A stretch of DNA of 64,000 bases from Mycobacterium genavense ATCC 51234 (GTDB lineage Bacteria; Actinomycetota; Actinomycetes; Mycobacteriales; Mycobacteriaceae), in contig NZ_JAGZ01000007.1 of the NCBI RefSeq assembly GCF_000526915.1, positions 62,001-126,000 of the forward strand, read 5' to 3'. The notes beneath the pieces were generated by a model. It did no database searches. It saw only the letters and a program-made list of their open reading frames with translations, and was not told the DNA's origin. Position numbers and translations under genes: made by a program. How positions within the stretch are numbered: position 1 is the first letter of the stretch; each line of letters opens with the position of its first letter. Shown here in pieces: positions 1-8,590 of the stretch.

Positions 1-505
1 CATACAGCGACCAGAGGAACACCGACAGGGTCCCTATCGACACCAGCGTGTCCATCGTGGCGGCGCCGTGCGTGAGGTTGGCCCATGCGGCGGCGTGAAA
101 CGGCCGACCCGCCCACACCACCACCGGCGCGGCCAGTGCCAGCGATGCCCACTGCCAGTTGCGGAACTGCAGTACGGGGATCATCGCCATCGCGATCACG
201 GGCGTGGCAAGCACCATCGCGGTGACCAGCCGGCTACGCAGCGAGGCCAGCTCGCGGTCGTCGTCGGTCGGTTCGGTCTGCGGTTGCGGCAGTGCGGCGG
301 TGTAGCCGGCCTTTTCCACCTCGTCGACCAGCAACTGCGGGTTGTAGCCCGCCGGGACCGCGACCGACGCCCGCTCCAGTGCGAAATTCACGGTCGCCGT
401 CACGCCGTCGAATTTGTTCTGCGCCTTTTCCAGCCGCGCCGCGCAGGAGGCACACGTCATCCCGGTGATGTTCAACTCCAGGTTGCTGACCGCGCTCGTG
501 GTCAT
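1..505 (-). CDS. Copper-type P1B ATPase, N-terminal part (runs off the left edge)
   Basis: The first 168 residues of a heavy-metal P-type ATPase that exports metal across the membrane. The N-terminal HMA domain carries the metal-binding motif GMTCASCAARLEK at residues 15-27. Two hydrophobic helices follow from about residue 95, and then the TMDTLVSIGT stretch typical of P1B ATPases. The ATG at 505-503 is preceded by a strong AAAGGAG. Gene order suggests the ctpB (Rv0103c) position, but CtpA, CtpB and CtpV are similar and the catalytic half lies outside the window, so no symbol is given. Copper-box palindromes upstream support copper as the substrate. Confidence 0.88.
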   Translation of the reverse strand, partial: MTTSAVSNLELNITGMTCASCAARLEKAQNKFDGVTATVNFALERASVAVPAGYNPQLLVDEVEKAGYTAALPQPQTEPTDDDRELASLRSRLVTAMVLATPVIAMAMIPVLQFRNWQWASLALAAPVVVWAGRPFHAAAWANLTHGAATMDTLVSIGTLSVFLWSLY

Positions 506-519
506 GACGCTCCTTTCAT

Positions 520-569
520 ATACCCCCTGGGGTAGAAAGCACGCATACCCTTATACACCCCCGGGGTAT
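520..569 (-). promoter_or_regulatory. Two copper-box palindromes (CsoR/RicR type) upstream of the P-ATPase
   Basis: The arms TACCCC and GGGGTA around a CT centre form a perfect palindrome at 521-534. A second, imperfect copy with a CCCC/GGGG core lies at 554-568. A half-site CATACCC lies between them at 544-550. TACCCC/GGGGTA palindromes are the operators of CsoR-family copper repressors such as mycobacterial RicR. The first box sits directly upstream of the Shine-Dalgarno, where a bound repressor would block transcription. Binding is inferred. Confidence 0.65.
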
Positions 570-629
570 CGTCGTCAAGGCCGTGTCGCTGCGGTGTTCG
601 CCTGCGATTCTGCCTGGTCGGCGGTGTAG

Positions 630-827
630 GGCCGATTTCGGGGCGCCCGACCGCTTCATCGGCTCGGCGTCGGCACCACCGCTGCGCTGCAACTGCCACG
701 CGAGTTCGCCACGAAGGTCGGCGTCGTGCTGCGCGAAGAGGTCACCCGGCTGACCAAATCCGGCCTGTGGCCGGCGCGCTTCGCGTCCTCGCCGGTGTGG
801 GATCCGGCTATTCCGGAGCCGCGATAG
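630..827 (+). pseudogene. Unidentified C-terminal coding remnant
   Basis: A 65-codon frame ends at TAG 825-827. Its second half reads like a real protein C-terminus ([16 protein letters not shown], then [13 protein letters not shown]) with coding-like codon use. There is no start codon context, and an in-frame stop lies at 627-629. The adjacent frame carries coding-like residues just upstream, suggesting a frameshifted and truncated gene. I do not recognise the family. Confidence 0.3.
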
Positions 828-864
828 CCGGGGCTACTGCCCGGTAGGTGGAAGGAGAGACATC

Positions 865-1338
865 ATGACCGTCGTCATCGTCGACGCGGGGCCCCATCAG
901 GTGAGCCGCTCGGTCGACGTGGCCGCGCCGGCCGCCGAGCTCTACGAGATGGCCGCCGATCCCTGCCGTCATCGCGAGCTGGATGGGTCGGGCACCGTGC
1001 AGCGCAACATCAAAGCGCCGGAAACACTGGTCGTGGGGTCGAAGTTCGCGACGGCCATGAAGATGCTGGGCGTCCCGTATCGGATCACCAGCACGGTGAC
1101 CGAGCTCAAACCGCACGAACTGGTCGAATGGCGCCATCCGCTGAGCCATCGCTGGCGGTGGAAGTTCGAGCCGCTGTCTCCCACTCTGACCCGCGTCACC
1201 GAGACCTTCGACTACCGCGACGCGGGCACGTTGAAGAAGAAATTGAAGTACTACGAGCGGATGGGGTTTGCGAAAGCCAACGCGTCGGGGATCGAGGCGA
1301 CGCTGGCCAAGTTGCGCGACCGCTACGCCGCGAAGTAG
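865..1338 (+). CDS. SRPBCC (START/polyketide cyclase-like) family protein
   Basis: A 157-residue cytoplasmic protein of the SRPBCC helix-grip fold, which binds hydrophobic ligands. The sequence opens with the typical first strand and helix ([20 protein letters not shown], residues 13-32). It then shows the [14 protein letters not shown] and [11 protein letters not shown] strands and a long C-terminal helix. GGAGAG lies seven bases upstream of the ATG. The ligand is unknown. The frame of the minus-strand flavin-binding protein on its right stays open antisense across this whole gene. Confidence 0.85.
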   Translation: MTVVIVDAGPHQVSRSVDVAAPAAELYEMAADPCRHRELDGSGTVQRNIKAPETLVVGSKFATAMKMLGVPYRITSTVTELKPHELVEWRHPLSHRWRWKFEPLSPTLTRVTETFDYRDAGTLKKKLKYYERMGFAKANASGIEATLAKLRDRYAAK

Positions 1339-1339
1339 G

Positions 1340-1893
1340 TAGGCCGGATCGTCGGCGTCCCACGCGACCAGCCCGGACACCCAATGGGTCAACTGCTCGA
1401 CCTGATCGTTGTGGTGCAGATGGCGTGGCGGTGTTGCGAACGTCGAGTAAGGACGGCACCGCATGACGATGCGGGTTTCCCGTTCGCACATGGCCGCCAC
1501 GGCCGGCCGCGCCTCTTCACCGAGTGGTTGGCCCGACATCCGGCCGGCGACCGCCATCATCACGTCGACCGCAAAGTCACGATCGTCGTCGAGCGCGGCA
1601 TCCGCATAGACCTGGAGATAGGTGAACGGCCACCGCTCGTCCAGGACACACAGGCTGACCTTGCCGTCGCGTGCGATCACGCGAGCCTTGCCGCGGCCGG
1701 CCATCGTGGCGACCAACAGTTCGTCGGTGTCGGTGGTGATGTAGTAGACCACCGACATCGCCGGGCCGTCGCTGCGGCGGCGGTAGCCGAACACGCAGGT
1801 GCGGTGGGTCCGGACGAACTCCCGCCGCTCCGAGGGCAGCATGTCGCGGTCGGTCGGAGCGGTGTAGGGCGCAGCGGCCAGCGGCAGCAACAT
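1340..1893 (-). CDS. Pyridoxamine 5'-phosphate oxidase-like (FDOR split-barrel) protein, native stop apparently lost
   Basis: The family-like region spans about 180 residues: RREFVRTHRTCVFGY, then a strand typical of flavin/F420-binding split barrels (VVYYITTDTDELLVATMAGR), GKARVIARDGKVSLCVLDE and a C-terminal helical part. Such proteins bind FMN or F420 and reduce small molecules. The start is either the ATG at 1893 or the one at 1842. No stop occurs where the family normally ends (about 1340). The frame stays open to 808, antisense to the SRPBCC gene, so the C-terminus has probably been altered by mutation. Coordinates cover only the recognisable part. Confidence 0.6.
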
Positions 1894-1948
1894 GCGAAAT
1901 ATTCTCGTTGTCAGTGGTATTGACCCCTCAACTATTTTTGGATACAGT

Positions 1949-2641
1949 GTGACCATTAATAATGACCCTGTCAAGCCGCCGCCGGCCCGCTCCCGCGGAC
2001 GACCGGCCCTGGCGAAAGAGCGGATCATTGCGGCGGCCGTCGAAATTCTCGACGAACAAGGCGCGGACGCGCTGTCCATGCGAACGCTGGCACAGCGCCT
2101 AGGATCCGGTACCGCCACGCTGTACCGGCACTTCGACGACCGATCGGAACTGGTGGCCGCGGTCGTCGACCACATTCTCGGGGCAGCCGACCTCGATCCG
2201 GACGAGATTGCCGCACAGCCGTGGCAGCAAGCCTGTATCTCGTTCGCGCAGCACATGTTTGGCGCGCTGCGCGGGCATGGTAATGTCGCAGCCCTGCTGA
2301 CCGACCACATCTCGATGGGGCCCAATGCGCTGGCCCACCGCGAGCTGTGCCTGTCGGTGCTGCTCGACGGCGGCTTCGCGCCGGAGGTCGCCGCCCACGC
2401 CTACGCGACCCTGGCCCGCTATGTCTTCGGGTTTGCCATCCAACAGTCTGGCGCGGCCGATGCTGCGCAAGATGCCGCGTCGGCCAGCGCATTCCGCCAC
2501 CTCGACCGCAAACGGTATCCGGCGACGGCATCGGTGGCCGACGCTCTGCCGGTGCCCTTGGTCGACGAGTTCGCCTTCGGATTGCAACTGTTGATCGCCG
2601 GGCTCGAAAGGCTGCACGGATTGAAGGTGACCGCGCGGTGA
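1949..2641 (+). CDS. TetR family transcriptional regulator
   Basis: The N-terminal helix-turn-helix reads KERIIAAAVEILDEQGADAL, then SMRTLAQRLGSGTATLYRHF, a classic TetR recognition helix. An alpha-helical ligand domain of the TetR_C type follows, to 230 residues. I chose GTG 1949 because an AT-rich stretch with TTGACC (about 1919) and TACAGT at about 17-bp spacing looks like its promoter. An in-frame ATG at 1892 would place the start upstream of that promoter and overlapping the divergent start. It is divergent from the split-barrel protein, which it may control. Confidence 0.85.
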   Translation: MTINNDPVKPPPARSRGRPALAKERIIAAAVEILDEQGADALSMRTLAQRLGSGTATLYRHFDDRSELVAAVVDHILGAADLDPDEIAAQPWQQACISFAQHMFGALRGHGNVAALLTDHISMGPNALAHRELCLSVLLDGGFAPEVAAHAYATLARYVFGFAIQQSGAADAAQDAASASAFRHLDRKRYPATASVADALPVPLVDEFAFGLQLLIAGLERLHGLKVTAR

Positions 2642-2690
2642 ATCGTGGTGCCTTCGGACAACCAGCCCAGCCTGCCGAAGGATTTGCGCA

Positions 2691-3201
2691 ATGACCGGCT
2701 CGATGATCAGTCGTACCTTCACCAACGCAACGCATCCCATTTCGGATTCGCTGATCCTGCTGGGTCATCTGATCAGTCGTTACGGACTGGTCGTCGTGCT
2801 AGCCTGGATCGGCTTCGGCAAGTACGTCAAGATGGAATCCCCGGTTGCTGATCGAACACAACCCGCTGATGAGCTGGATGTACGACGTTTTCAGCGTCAC
2901 GACCGTTGCCCGCGCACTGGGGACGATGGAAATCGTTGCGGCCCTTCTCATTGCGGTGTGCCCGCTGTGGCCCCGCGTGTCGGCGATCGGCAGCGCGCTC
3001 GCGGTGGTGCTGTTCCTGGGAACGTTGAGCTTTCTGTTCACGACGCCCGGCGTGGTCTCGACGCATGCCGTCGGCCTGCCCGTGCTCTCGGCGCTGCCCG
3101 GCCAGTTTTTGCTGAAGGACCTGGTGCTGATCGGGGTGGCGCTATGGACGCTCGGCGACGCGCTGCGTGAACAGCGTTCCCCGAATGAGACTCTTGGCTG
3201 A
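2691..3201 (+). pseudogene. DUF417 (YkgB/RclC-like) membrane protein, frameshifted
   Basis: Two overlapping frames together encode a four-helix inner-membrane protein. The first, from ATG 2691 (GAAGGA upstream), gives SDSLILLGHLISRYGLVVVL and AWIGFGKYVKMES. The second, from about 2842, gives LLIEHNPLMSWMYDVFSV and two further membrane segments to 3201. The joined sequence has the family's I/L-EHNPLMSW signature after the first helix. The break, near TCCCCGGTTG at 2838-2847, is one extra base (or two missing). Its 3' end overlaps the convergent TetR gene by 60 bp. Confidence 0.75.
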
Positions 3202-3795
3202 CCCCAGCGCGGCTTGGTAGGTGTGCGGCGCCAGGCTATCCGCTTGCTCCGACAGCCCCCGGGTGAGTGCGCAGATGGCCTCGACCGTCGACCGGGCGTC
3301 GGTCTGGCCGTACAAGGTCCCGCGTCGCCGGGCATCGTCTACGATCTCGAAGACGACGTCGTGCAGCGCCTTGGATCCCGGGGATTCCCGTGTGCCGGCG
3401 GCACGCAACGCCCGCAAGAACCCGGTCAAATACGGATAGTCACGGATCAGCCGCGCCGACTCGTCGAGCACCGCGTCGAACCGGTCGCTGACGTGCTCGT
3501 GCTGCGCCGCGGCTTCGCGCAACCGCGGCGCGACGATCTGTTCGATCTCCTCTCCGGTCGCGTGCAACAGTTCGGATTTGTTCGGAAAGTAGTGGTACAG
3601 GCTGCCACTGGTCATGTCGGCCATGCGGGCGATCTCGCGGATCGTCGCTTGCGAGTAGCCGACCTCGGCCACGCAGCGCATCGCGGCGGTGATGATCCGG
3701 CGGCGGGTCTCCTCGCTGTCCGCTCCCACCGGACGCCCCAGCTGAGTCACTGGTTGTCCGGGTGGCGCGCTCGCCGGCTGATGCGGATGCGCCAC
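3142..3795 (-). CDS. TetR family transcriptional regulator (paralogue of the regulator at 4525)
   Basis: A 217-residue TetR protein. Its DNA-binding domain (CVAEVGYSQATIREIARMAD, then MTSGSLYHYFPNKSELL) is nearly identical to that of the regulator starting at 4525, including the GRPVGA leader. It starts at GTG 3795, inside the 3' end of the TRIC-family gene (49 bp overlap), so the two are probably co-transcribed. The recognition helices are so alike that the two regulators may share the palindrome at 4463-4478. Confidence 0.85.
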   Translation of the reverse strand: MAHPHQPASAPPGQPVTQLGRPVGADSEETRRRIITAAMRCVAEVGYSQATIREIARMADMTSGSLYHYFPNKSELLHATGEEIEQIVAPRLREAAAQHEHVSDRFDAVLDESARLIRDYPYLTGFLRALRAAGTRESPGSKALHDVVFEIVDDARRRGTLYGQTDARSTVEAICALTRGLSEQADSLAPHTYQAALGSAKSLIRGTLFTQRVAERP

Positions 3796-4445
3796 GTCCG
3801 CTTTCGCCGCGTCAGGTAGTAGTCCTCGCTTACACTTTCACCGAGTCGCCAGCCACGCCATCTGGCCAGCAGGCACAGGCCCGAGCCGACGGCGATTCCC
3901 ACCAATTCACCCAGCGGCGCCAGTCCGTAACGCGACAGCAGCACCACAGTGCCGCTGGCCGCCACCGCGGGCGTCGCGTAGAGCGTGTTGCCGCCGAAGA
4001 TCGCCGGCGTGCGATTCACCGCCAGGTCACGCAGCGCCCCGCCCCCGACGGCGCTGATGGTGCCGAGCAAAATCGCTGGGAGCCAAGACAATCCGGCCGC
4101 CAATGTCTCCTCCGCACCGGCCACCGCCCAGGTGCCCAGCGCCAGCGCATCGACAACCGGGTAGGTCAGCGACCACACCCGTGCGCGCAGCAGGATCAGA
4201 AATGCGACCGCTGCCCCTGCCACCGCAATCACCACGTAGAGCGTGTCGGTCAACGCCACCGGCGGTCCGTGCTGCAGCAGCGTGTCGCGGATCAGGCCAC
4301 CGCCTAGGCCCGATAGGATCGCCAGCGCCACGAATCCCACTGGGTCCATGCGGAATTCGCGTGCCACGGCCCCACCCAGCACGGCATTGACGAACACGCC
4401 GGCCAAGTCGATCGCGCGCGAGAACTCCCCCAACGCGAGGTTCAC
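3747..4445 (-). CDS. TRIC/UPF0126 family membrane channel protein
   Basis: A 232-residue integral membrane protein with about seven helices in two homologous halves. Each half has a glycine-rich kinked motif: SGLGGGLIRDTLL near residue 45 and ISAVGGGALRDLAVN near residue 130. These GGG-x-x-RD repeats mark the trimeric intracellular cation channel (UPF0126) family, known in prokaryotes as potassium-permeable channels. The last 40 residues are a charged cytoplasmic tail. GTG 4445 follows GGAGGTGA. The downstream TetR overlaps its end, and the divergent TetR gene shares its promoter region. Confidence 0.88.
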   Translation of the reverse strand: MNLALGEFSRAIDLAGVFVNAVLGGAVAREFRMDPVGFVALAILSGLGGGLIRDTLLQHGPPVALTDTLYVVIAVAGAAVAFLILLRARVWSLTYPVVDALALGTWAVAGAEETLAAGLSWLPAILLGTISAVGGGALRDLAVNRTPAIFGGNTLYATPAVAASGTVVLLSRYGLAPLGELVGIAVGSGLCLLARWRGWRLGESVSEDYYLTRRKRTWRIRISRRARHPDNQ

Positions 4446-4462
4446 TGCCGCTCACCTCCGGC

Positions 4463-4478
4463 TTGATCGGTCGGTCAA
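4463..4478. promoter_or_regulatory. Candidate TetR operator (16-bp pseudo-palindrome)
   Basis: The pattern TTGA-n-CG-nn-CG-n-TCAA has dyad symmetry in 12 of 16 positions. It lies between the divergent TRIC gene and the TetR gene at 4525. Size and position suit a TetR dimer site controlling both directions. The binding protein is inferred from position. Confidence 0.5.
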
Positions 4479-4524
4479 ATATATTCGACGTCGTAGTGCG
4501 CCCGCGGTCGAAGGGTGGGCAACC

Positions 4525-5172
4525 ATGCGCGCGAAGGCACAGTTGGGCCGACCCGTCGGCGCCAGCGGCGCAGAGACGCGCCGCCGTATCGTCGCCGCGA
4601 CCATGAAATGTGTGGCCGAGGTCGGCTACGCGCGGGCGACCATCCGCGAGATCGCCCGCATGGCGGACATGACCAGCGCCAGCCTGTACAACTACTTCCC
4701 GAACAAATCCGAACTGATCAAGGCGGCCGTCGCGGCCAGGACCGACATCGTCATGCCCCGGCTGCGCGCGGCCGCCGAGGGGCCCGGCAACATCGTCGAC
4801 CGGATCGAAGCCGTGCTCGACGAGTCGGGCCAACTGATGCGCGAGTACCCGGACCTGGCCGCGTTCGAGTTCGCCATCCGGGCGGAAAACGTTGCGGCGC
4901 CGGTCCGCCGGAAGGTCCGCGGGCAACCGAAGAACCCAGGGTTCGAGGCGTTCCGCGACATCATCGAGGGCGTCGTCGAGGACGCCTGCGGGCGCGGCGA
5001 GCTGGGTGATCATCCGGATTCACGCGCTGTCGTGGCGGCGCTGTACGCGCTCGTCTACGGCCTGACCGAGCTGGCGGCCACCCTGCCACCGCGGGACTAC
5101 CACGCCGCGTTGAGGTCGGCAAAAGTGCTGGTCCGGAGCACTTTGTTCGGCGAGCAGCCGAAGACGCCTTGA
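4525..5172 (+). CDS. TetR family transcriptional regulator
   Basis: A 215-residue regulator starting at ATG 4525 (MRAKAQLGRPVGA). The helix-turn-helix runs from about residue 20 to 65 with TIREIARMADMTSASLYNYF and PNKSELIKAA. The C-terminal domain resembles that of the regulator at 3142-3795. The open frame extends far upstream, but that part is antisense to the TRIC gene. It sits 53 bp before the Baeyer-Villiger-type monooxygenase gene and may control it, the TRIC gene, or both. Confidence 0.88.
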   Translation: MRAKAQLGRPVGASGAETRRRIVAATMKCVAEVGYARATIREIARMADMTSASLYNYFPNKSELIKAAVAARTDIVMPRLRAAAEGPGNIVDRIEAVLDESGQLMREYPDLAAFEFAIRAENVAAPVRRKVRGQPKNPGFEAFRDIIEGVVEDACGRGELGDHPDSRAVVAALYALVYGLTELAATLPPRDYHAALRSAKVLVRSTLFGEQPKTP

Positions 5173-5225
5173 CACGATCAAGCGATTGATTATTAGAGTC
5201 GACGCACGAAGAGCGGAGCCGGGAC

Positions 5226-7028
5226 TTGACCGAGACTGTTGGGTACGCGTTCGACGTCGACGCACTGCGGCGCAAGTATGCCGAGGAACGTGCGCGCTGT
5301 CTGCGGCCCGACGGCATCGACCAGTACGTGGAGATCGCCGGTGAATTCGCGCGGTACGGCGAAGATCCCTGGGTCGACCAGGAATTCACCCGCGAGCCCC
5401 GCACCGACGAGGTCGACGTGGCGATCGTGGGCGCCGGCCTCGGTGGCCTGCTCACCGGGGTGCGGCTGCGCGAACAAGGCGTGTCAAGCGTGCGGTTGAT
5501 CGACCGGGCGGCCGATGCGGGCGGCACCTGGTACTGGAACCGGTATCCGGGGATCGCGTGCGACGTCGAGTCCTATGTGTACATCCCGCTGTTGGAGGAA
5601 CTCGGCTACATCCCGGTGGAGAAATACGCCAAGGGCGCGGAGATCTTCGCCCACTGCCAGCGCATCGCCGAAAAATACAACCTGTACCGTGACGCGTGCC
5701 TGCACACCGAGGTGCAGGAGATCCGTTGGGATGCAGCCGAATCCCGGTGGGTAATCCGCACCAACCACGGCGACGCGATGCGGGCCAAGTTCGTTTCGAT
5801 GGCAAACGGCTATCAAGCCAAGCCCAAGCTGCCAAGCATCCCCGGGCTCGGATCGTTTCGCGGTCACACGTTTCACACCAGCCGCTGGGATTACCGCTAC
5901 ACCGGCGAGAAGCTGGAAAACCTCGCCGGTCTGCGCGTCGGGATCATCGGCACCGGCGCCACGGCGGTCCAATGTGTGCCGCATCTGGGTGCCGCGGCGC
6001 GGCACCTCTACGTCTTCCAGCGCACCCCGTCGTCGGTCGATGTGCGCGCGAACGCGGCCACGGATCCTCAGTGGGTCAACACCTTACAGCCCGGCTGGCA
6101 GCGCCGTCGCATCCAGAACTTTCAGATCTTGACCGCCGGCGGGCAGGCATCCGAGGATCTGGTCGCCGATGCCTGGACGAGCATCACCCGCAAGCTCCCG
6201 GTGATGCGTCACGACGGCCCGGATCTCCAAGGGTCGGTGGACCCGGAGCAGCGTGGCCGCGACATCGAGCTGGCGGACTTCGCCAAAATGGAGGAGATTC
6301 GGGCCCGGGTCGACGAGATCGTCACCGACCGCGCCACTGCCGAGGCGCTCAAACCCTGGTACGGGTACTTCTGCAAGCGCCCCTGCTTCCACGACGAATA
6401 CCTGCAAACTTTCAACCGCGACAACGTGACCCTCGTCGACACACGCGGTCGCGGTGTGGAGCAGATCACCGAGTCCGGCGTCGTCGTCGACGGCGTGGCC
6501 TACGAGCTCGACTGCCTGATCTTCGCAACGGGTTTCGAGGTGGGCACCGACTACAGCCGGCGCACCGGCTTCGAACTGATCGGACGCCACGGGGTGAGCC
6601 TGACCAAGCACTGGAGTGACGGCGTGCGCACCTTTCACGGCTTGTGCGCCAACGGATTTCCGAACTGCTTCATCGAATGCATCTCCCAGGCGGGATTGAC
6701 GGTGAACTTCCCGTACCTGCTTGACGTTCAAGCCACCCATGCCGCCTGGATCATCGCGTGGGCCCTCGAGCACGGCGCCACCGAGGTCGAGGCGTCGATT
6801 GCCGCCGAAGCGGCGTGGGTCGAGACGGTGGTGGCACGCTCGACCGCGACCGCCGAGCGTGCCAGGACCTGTACACCCGGTTACTACAACCGCGAGGGCA
6901 AGGCCGACGCCAAGACCCGACAGGGCAGCTTCTTCTTCGGCACGCCAACCGAATACGCCGACATCCTGGCGGCCTGGCGGGCCCAGGGCGTCATGGCCGG
7001 CCTCGAGATTCGCCGGACCGACCCGTGA
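5226..7028 (+). CDS. Flavin-containing monooxygenase, Baeyer-Villiger type (cyclohexanone monooxygenase-like)
   Basis: A complete 600-residue FAD- and NADPH-dependent monooxygenase. The FAD Rossmann motif GAGLGG is at residues 69-74 and the NADPH motif GTGATA at 242-247. The type I BVMO fingerprint FRGHTFHTSRWD is at 211-222. Its family oxidises ketones to esters or lactones, often in ring-cleaving catabolism. The start is TTG 5226, with GGAG nine bases upstream. The stop overlaps the start of the next monooxygenase gene (GTGA), so they form an operon. The natural substrate cannot be read from sequence. Confidence 0.9.
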   Translation: MTETVGYAFDVDALRRKYAEERARCLRPDGIDQYVEIAGEFARYGEDPWVDQEFTREPRTDEVDVAIVGAGLGGLLTGVRLREQGVSSVRLIDRAADAGGTWYWNRYPGIACDVESYVYIPLLEELGYIPVEKYAKGAEIFAHCQRIAEKYNLYRDACLHTEVQEIRWDAAESRWVIRTNHGDAMRAKFVSMANGYQAKPKLPSIPGLGSFRGHTFHTSRWDYRYTGEKLENLAGLRVGIIGTGATAVQCVPHLGAAARHLYVFQRTPSSVDVRANAATDPQWVNTLQPGWQRRRIQNFQILTAGGQASEDLVADAWTSITRKLPVMRHDGPDLQGSVDPEQRGRDIELADFAKMEEIRARVDEIVTDRATAEALKPWYGYFCKRPCFHDEYLQTFNRDNVTLVDTRGRGVEQITESGVVVDGVAYELDCLIFATGFEVGTDYSRRTGFELIGRHGVSLTKHWSDGVRTFHGLCANGFPNCFIECISQAGLTVNFPYLLDVQATHAAWIIAWALEHGATEVEASIAAEAAWVETVVARSTATAERARTCTPGYYNREGKADAKTRQGSFFFGTPTEYADILAAWRAQGVMAGLEIRRTDP

Positions 7029-8590
7029 AGTACCTACTCGGCCGGGCCCGCGCGGCGACCCGGCGTCGACGCTCACCCAAGGTCGCGATCATCGGCGCCG
7101 GATTCGGCGGGCTGGGCGCGGCGGTTGCGCTGCGCCGCGCCGGCATCGACGACCTGGTGATCATCGAGGCCGACGACGGCGTCGGCGGCACCTGGCGGCG
7201 CAACACCTATCCCGGCGCCGCCTGCGATGTCCAAAGCCACCTGTACTCGTTTTCATTCGCGCCCAACAAAGCCTGGAGCCGAACCTACGCGCGGCAGCCC
7301 GAGATTCTCGCCTACCTGGAGTCGGTGGCCGACGACTTCGATCTGCACCGTCATCTGCGGCTCAACACCAGGGTGCGCTTGGCGGTGTGGAATGCCGACA
7401 CCTGGAACTGGGAGTGCCGGCTGGAACGCGACGGCCGCACCAGCACGCTGAGCGCCGACGTGGTGGTCTGCGCCGTCGGGCTGTTCGGCTCGGTGAAGCT
7501 GCCCGATATCGCTGGATTGACCGACTTCGGTGGCTCCGTCATGCACACCGCAGGGACCATGGCTTTTCGTCGGCGGGCAAGAAGGTGGCGGTGATCGGCA
7601 CCGGTGCCAGCGCGATTCAGCTGGTCCCCGAACTGGCGAAGACCGCCGCAGGGGTGACGGTGTTTCAGCGTTCCCCGCCATGGATGGTCCCCAAAGACGA
7701 CCGCCCATACAGCGCAACCGAATTGGCGCACTTCCGGCGCAACCCGCTGGCGGTGCGCCGCGCCCGCTGGCAGATCTGGAAACTGCTGCACGACAACACC
7801 GCAACCCTCGCGGACGACCCGGTGGTCGCCGACCGCACCCGGATTGCCACGTCTTTTCTGGAACGCAGCGTTGCCGACGCCGGGCTGCGCCGCGCCCTGA
7901 CGCCGGACTATCCGTTCCGGTGCAAGCGGGTGCTGCTCGGCGACGACTACTACCGGGCCTTGCAGCAGGACAATGTCGCGCTGGTCACCGACCCGATTGA
8001 CCACCTCACCGACGGCGGTCGTCACCACCGTCGGTGAGGTGGTCGACGTCGATGCGATCGTGCTGGCGACCGGATTCGAGACATCGCATTATCTGTCGGG
8101 CATCGAGGTGGTCGGAAGCGGAGGGCAGCGCCTGCACGAGCGCTGGGGCGAGGATCCCAGTGCCTACCTGGGCGTCGCGGTCGCGGGCTTCCCCAATTTC
8201 TTCATGCTGTACGGCCCCAACACCAACCAGGGCGGCAACTTGATCGTCTACATCCTGGAGGCCGGTGCGCGCCTGGTGATCAGCGCGGTCACCCGGCTGG
8301 CGCGCCGCGGCGGCTACCTCGAGGTGCGCCCCGAGGCCGAAAAGGCCTACAACGACCGACTTTCCGCCGACTTGGAGCGCACCATCTGGACCCAGTGCGA
8401 CAGCTATTTTCGCTCGCCGTCGGGCCGGATCGTCACCCAGTGGCCGCACACCACGTTGGAATACGCGCGCCGGACCTGGCGGCTGCGGCCCCGAGACTGG
8501 TTGCACCGCACCGGTGCGCCTCCGGCGGCCGGGCCTCGGCTAAGCGATGCCGAAATCGATTACCCCGCGGATCAATTCACCGGCGGCTAG
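7025..8590 (+). pseudogene. Second flavin-containing monooxygenase, two frameshifts
   Basis: Three consecutive frames make one FMO/BVMO. The first, from GTG 7025, has VAIIGAGFGGLGAAVAL and GTWRRNTYPGAACDV. The second, from about 7562, carries GKKVAVIGTGASAIQLVPEL and FQRSPPWMVPKDDRPY. The third, from about 8015, carries DAIVLATGFETSHYL and FFMLYGPNTNQGG. The first break falls within the fingerprint (HTA then DHG, with the expected Glu-Trp missing). The second falls before the ATG-motif (ATGFE). The 3' end overlaps the convergent alcohol dehydrogenase by 51 bp. It was evidently once co-expressed with the upstream intact monooxygenase. Confidence 0.85.

Noticed and set aside
808..2325. 505-codon minus-strand ORF as one large gene
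   Set aside because: Only its middle part resembles a protein family; the ends are antisense to the SRPBCC and TetR genes.
4243..4524. N-terminal extension of the TetR protein
   Set aside because: It is antisense to the TRIC gene and crosses the promoter; the protein family starts at about ATG 4525.
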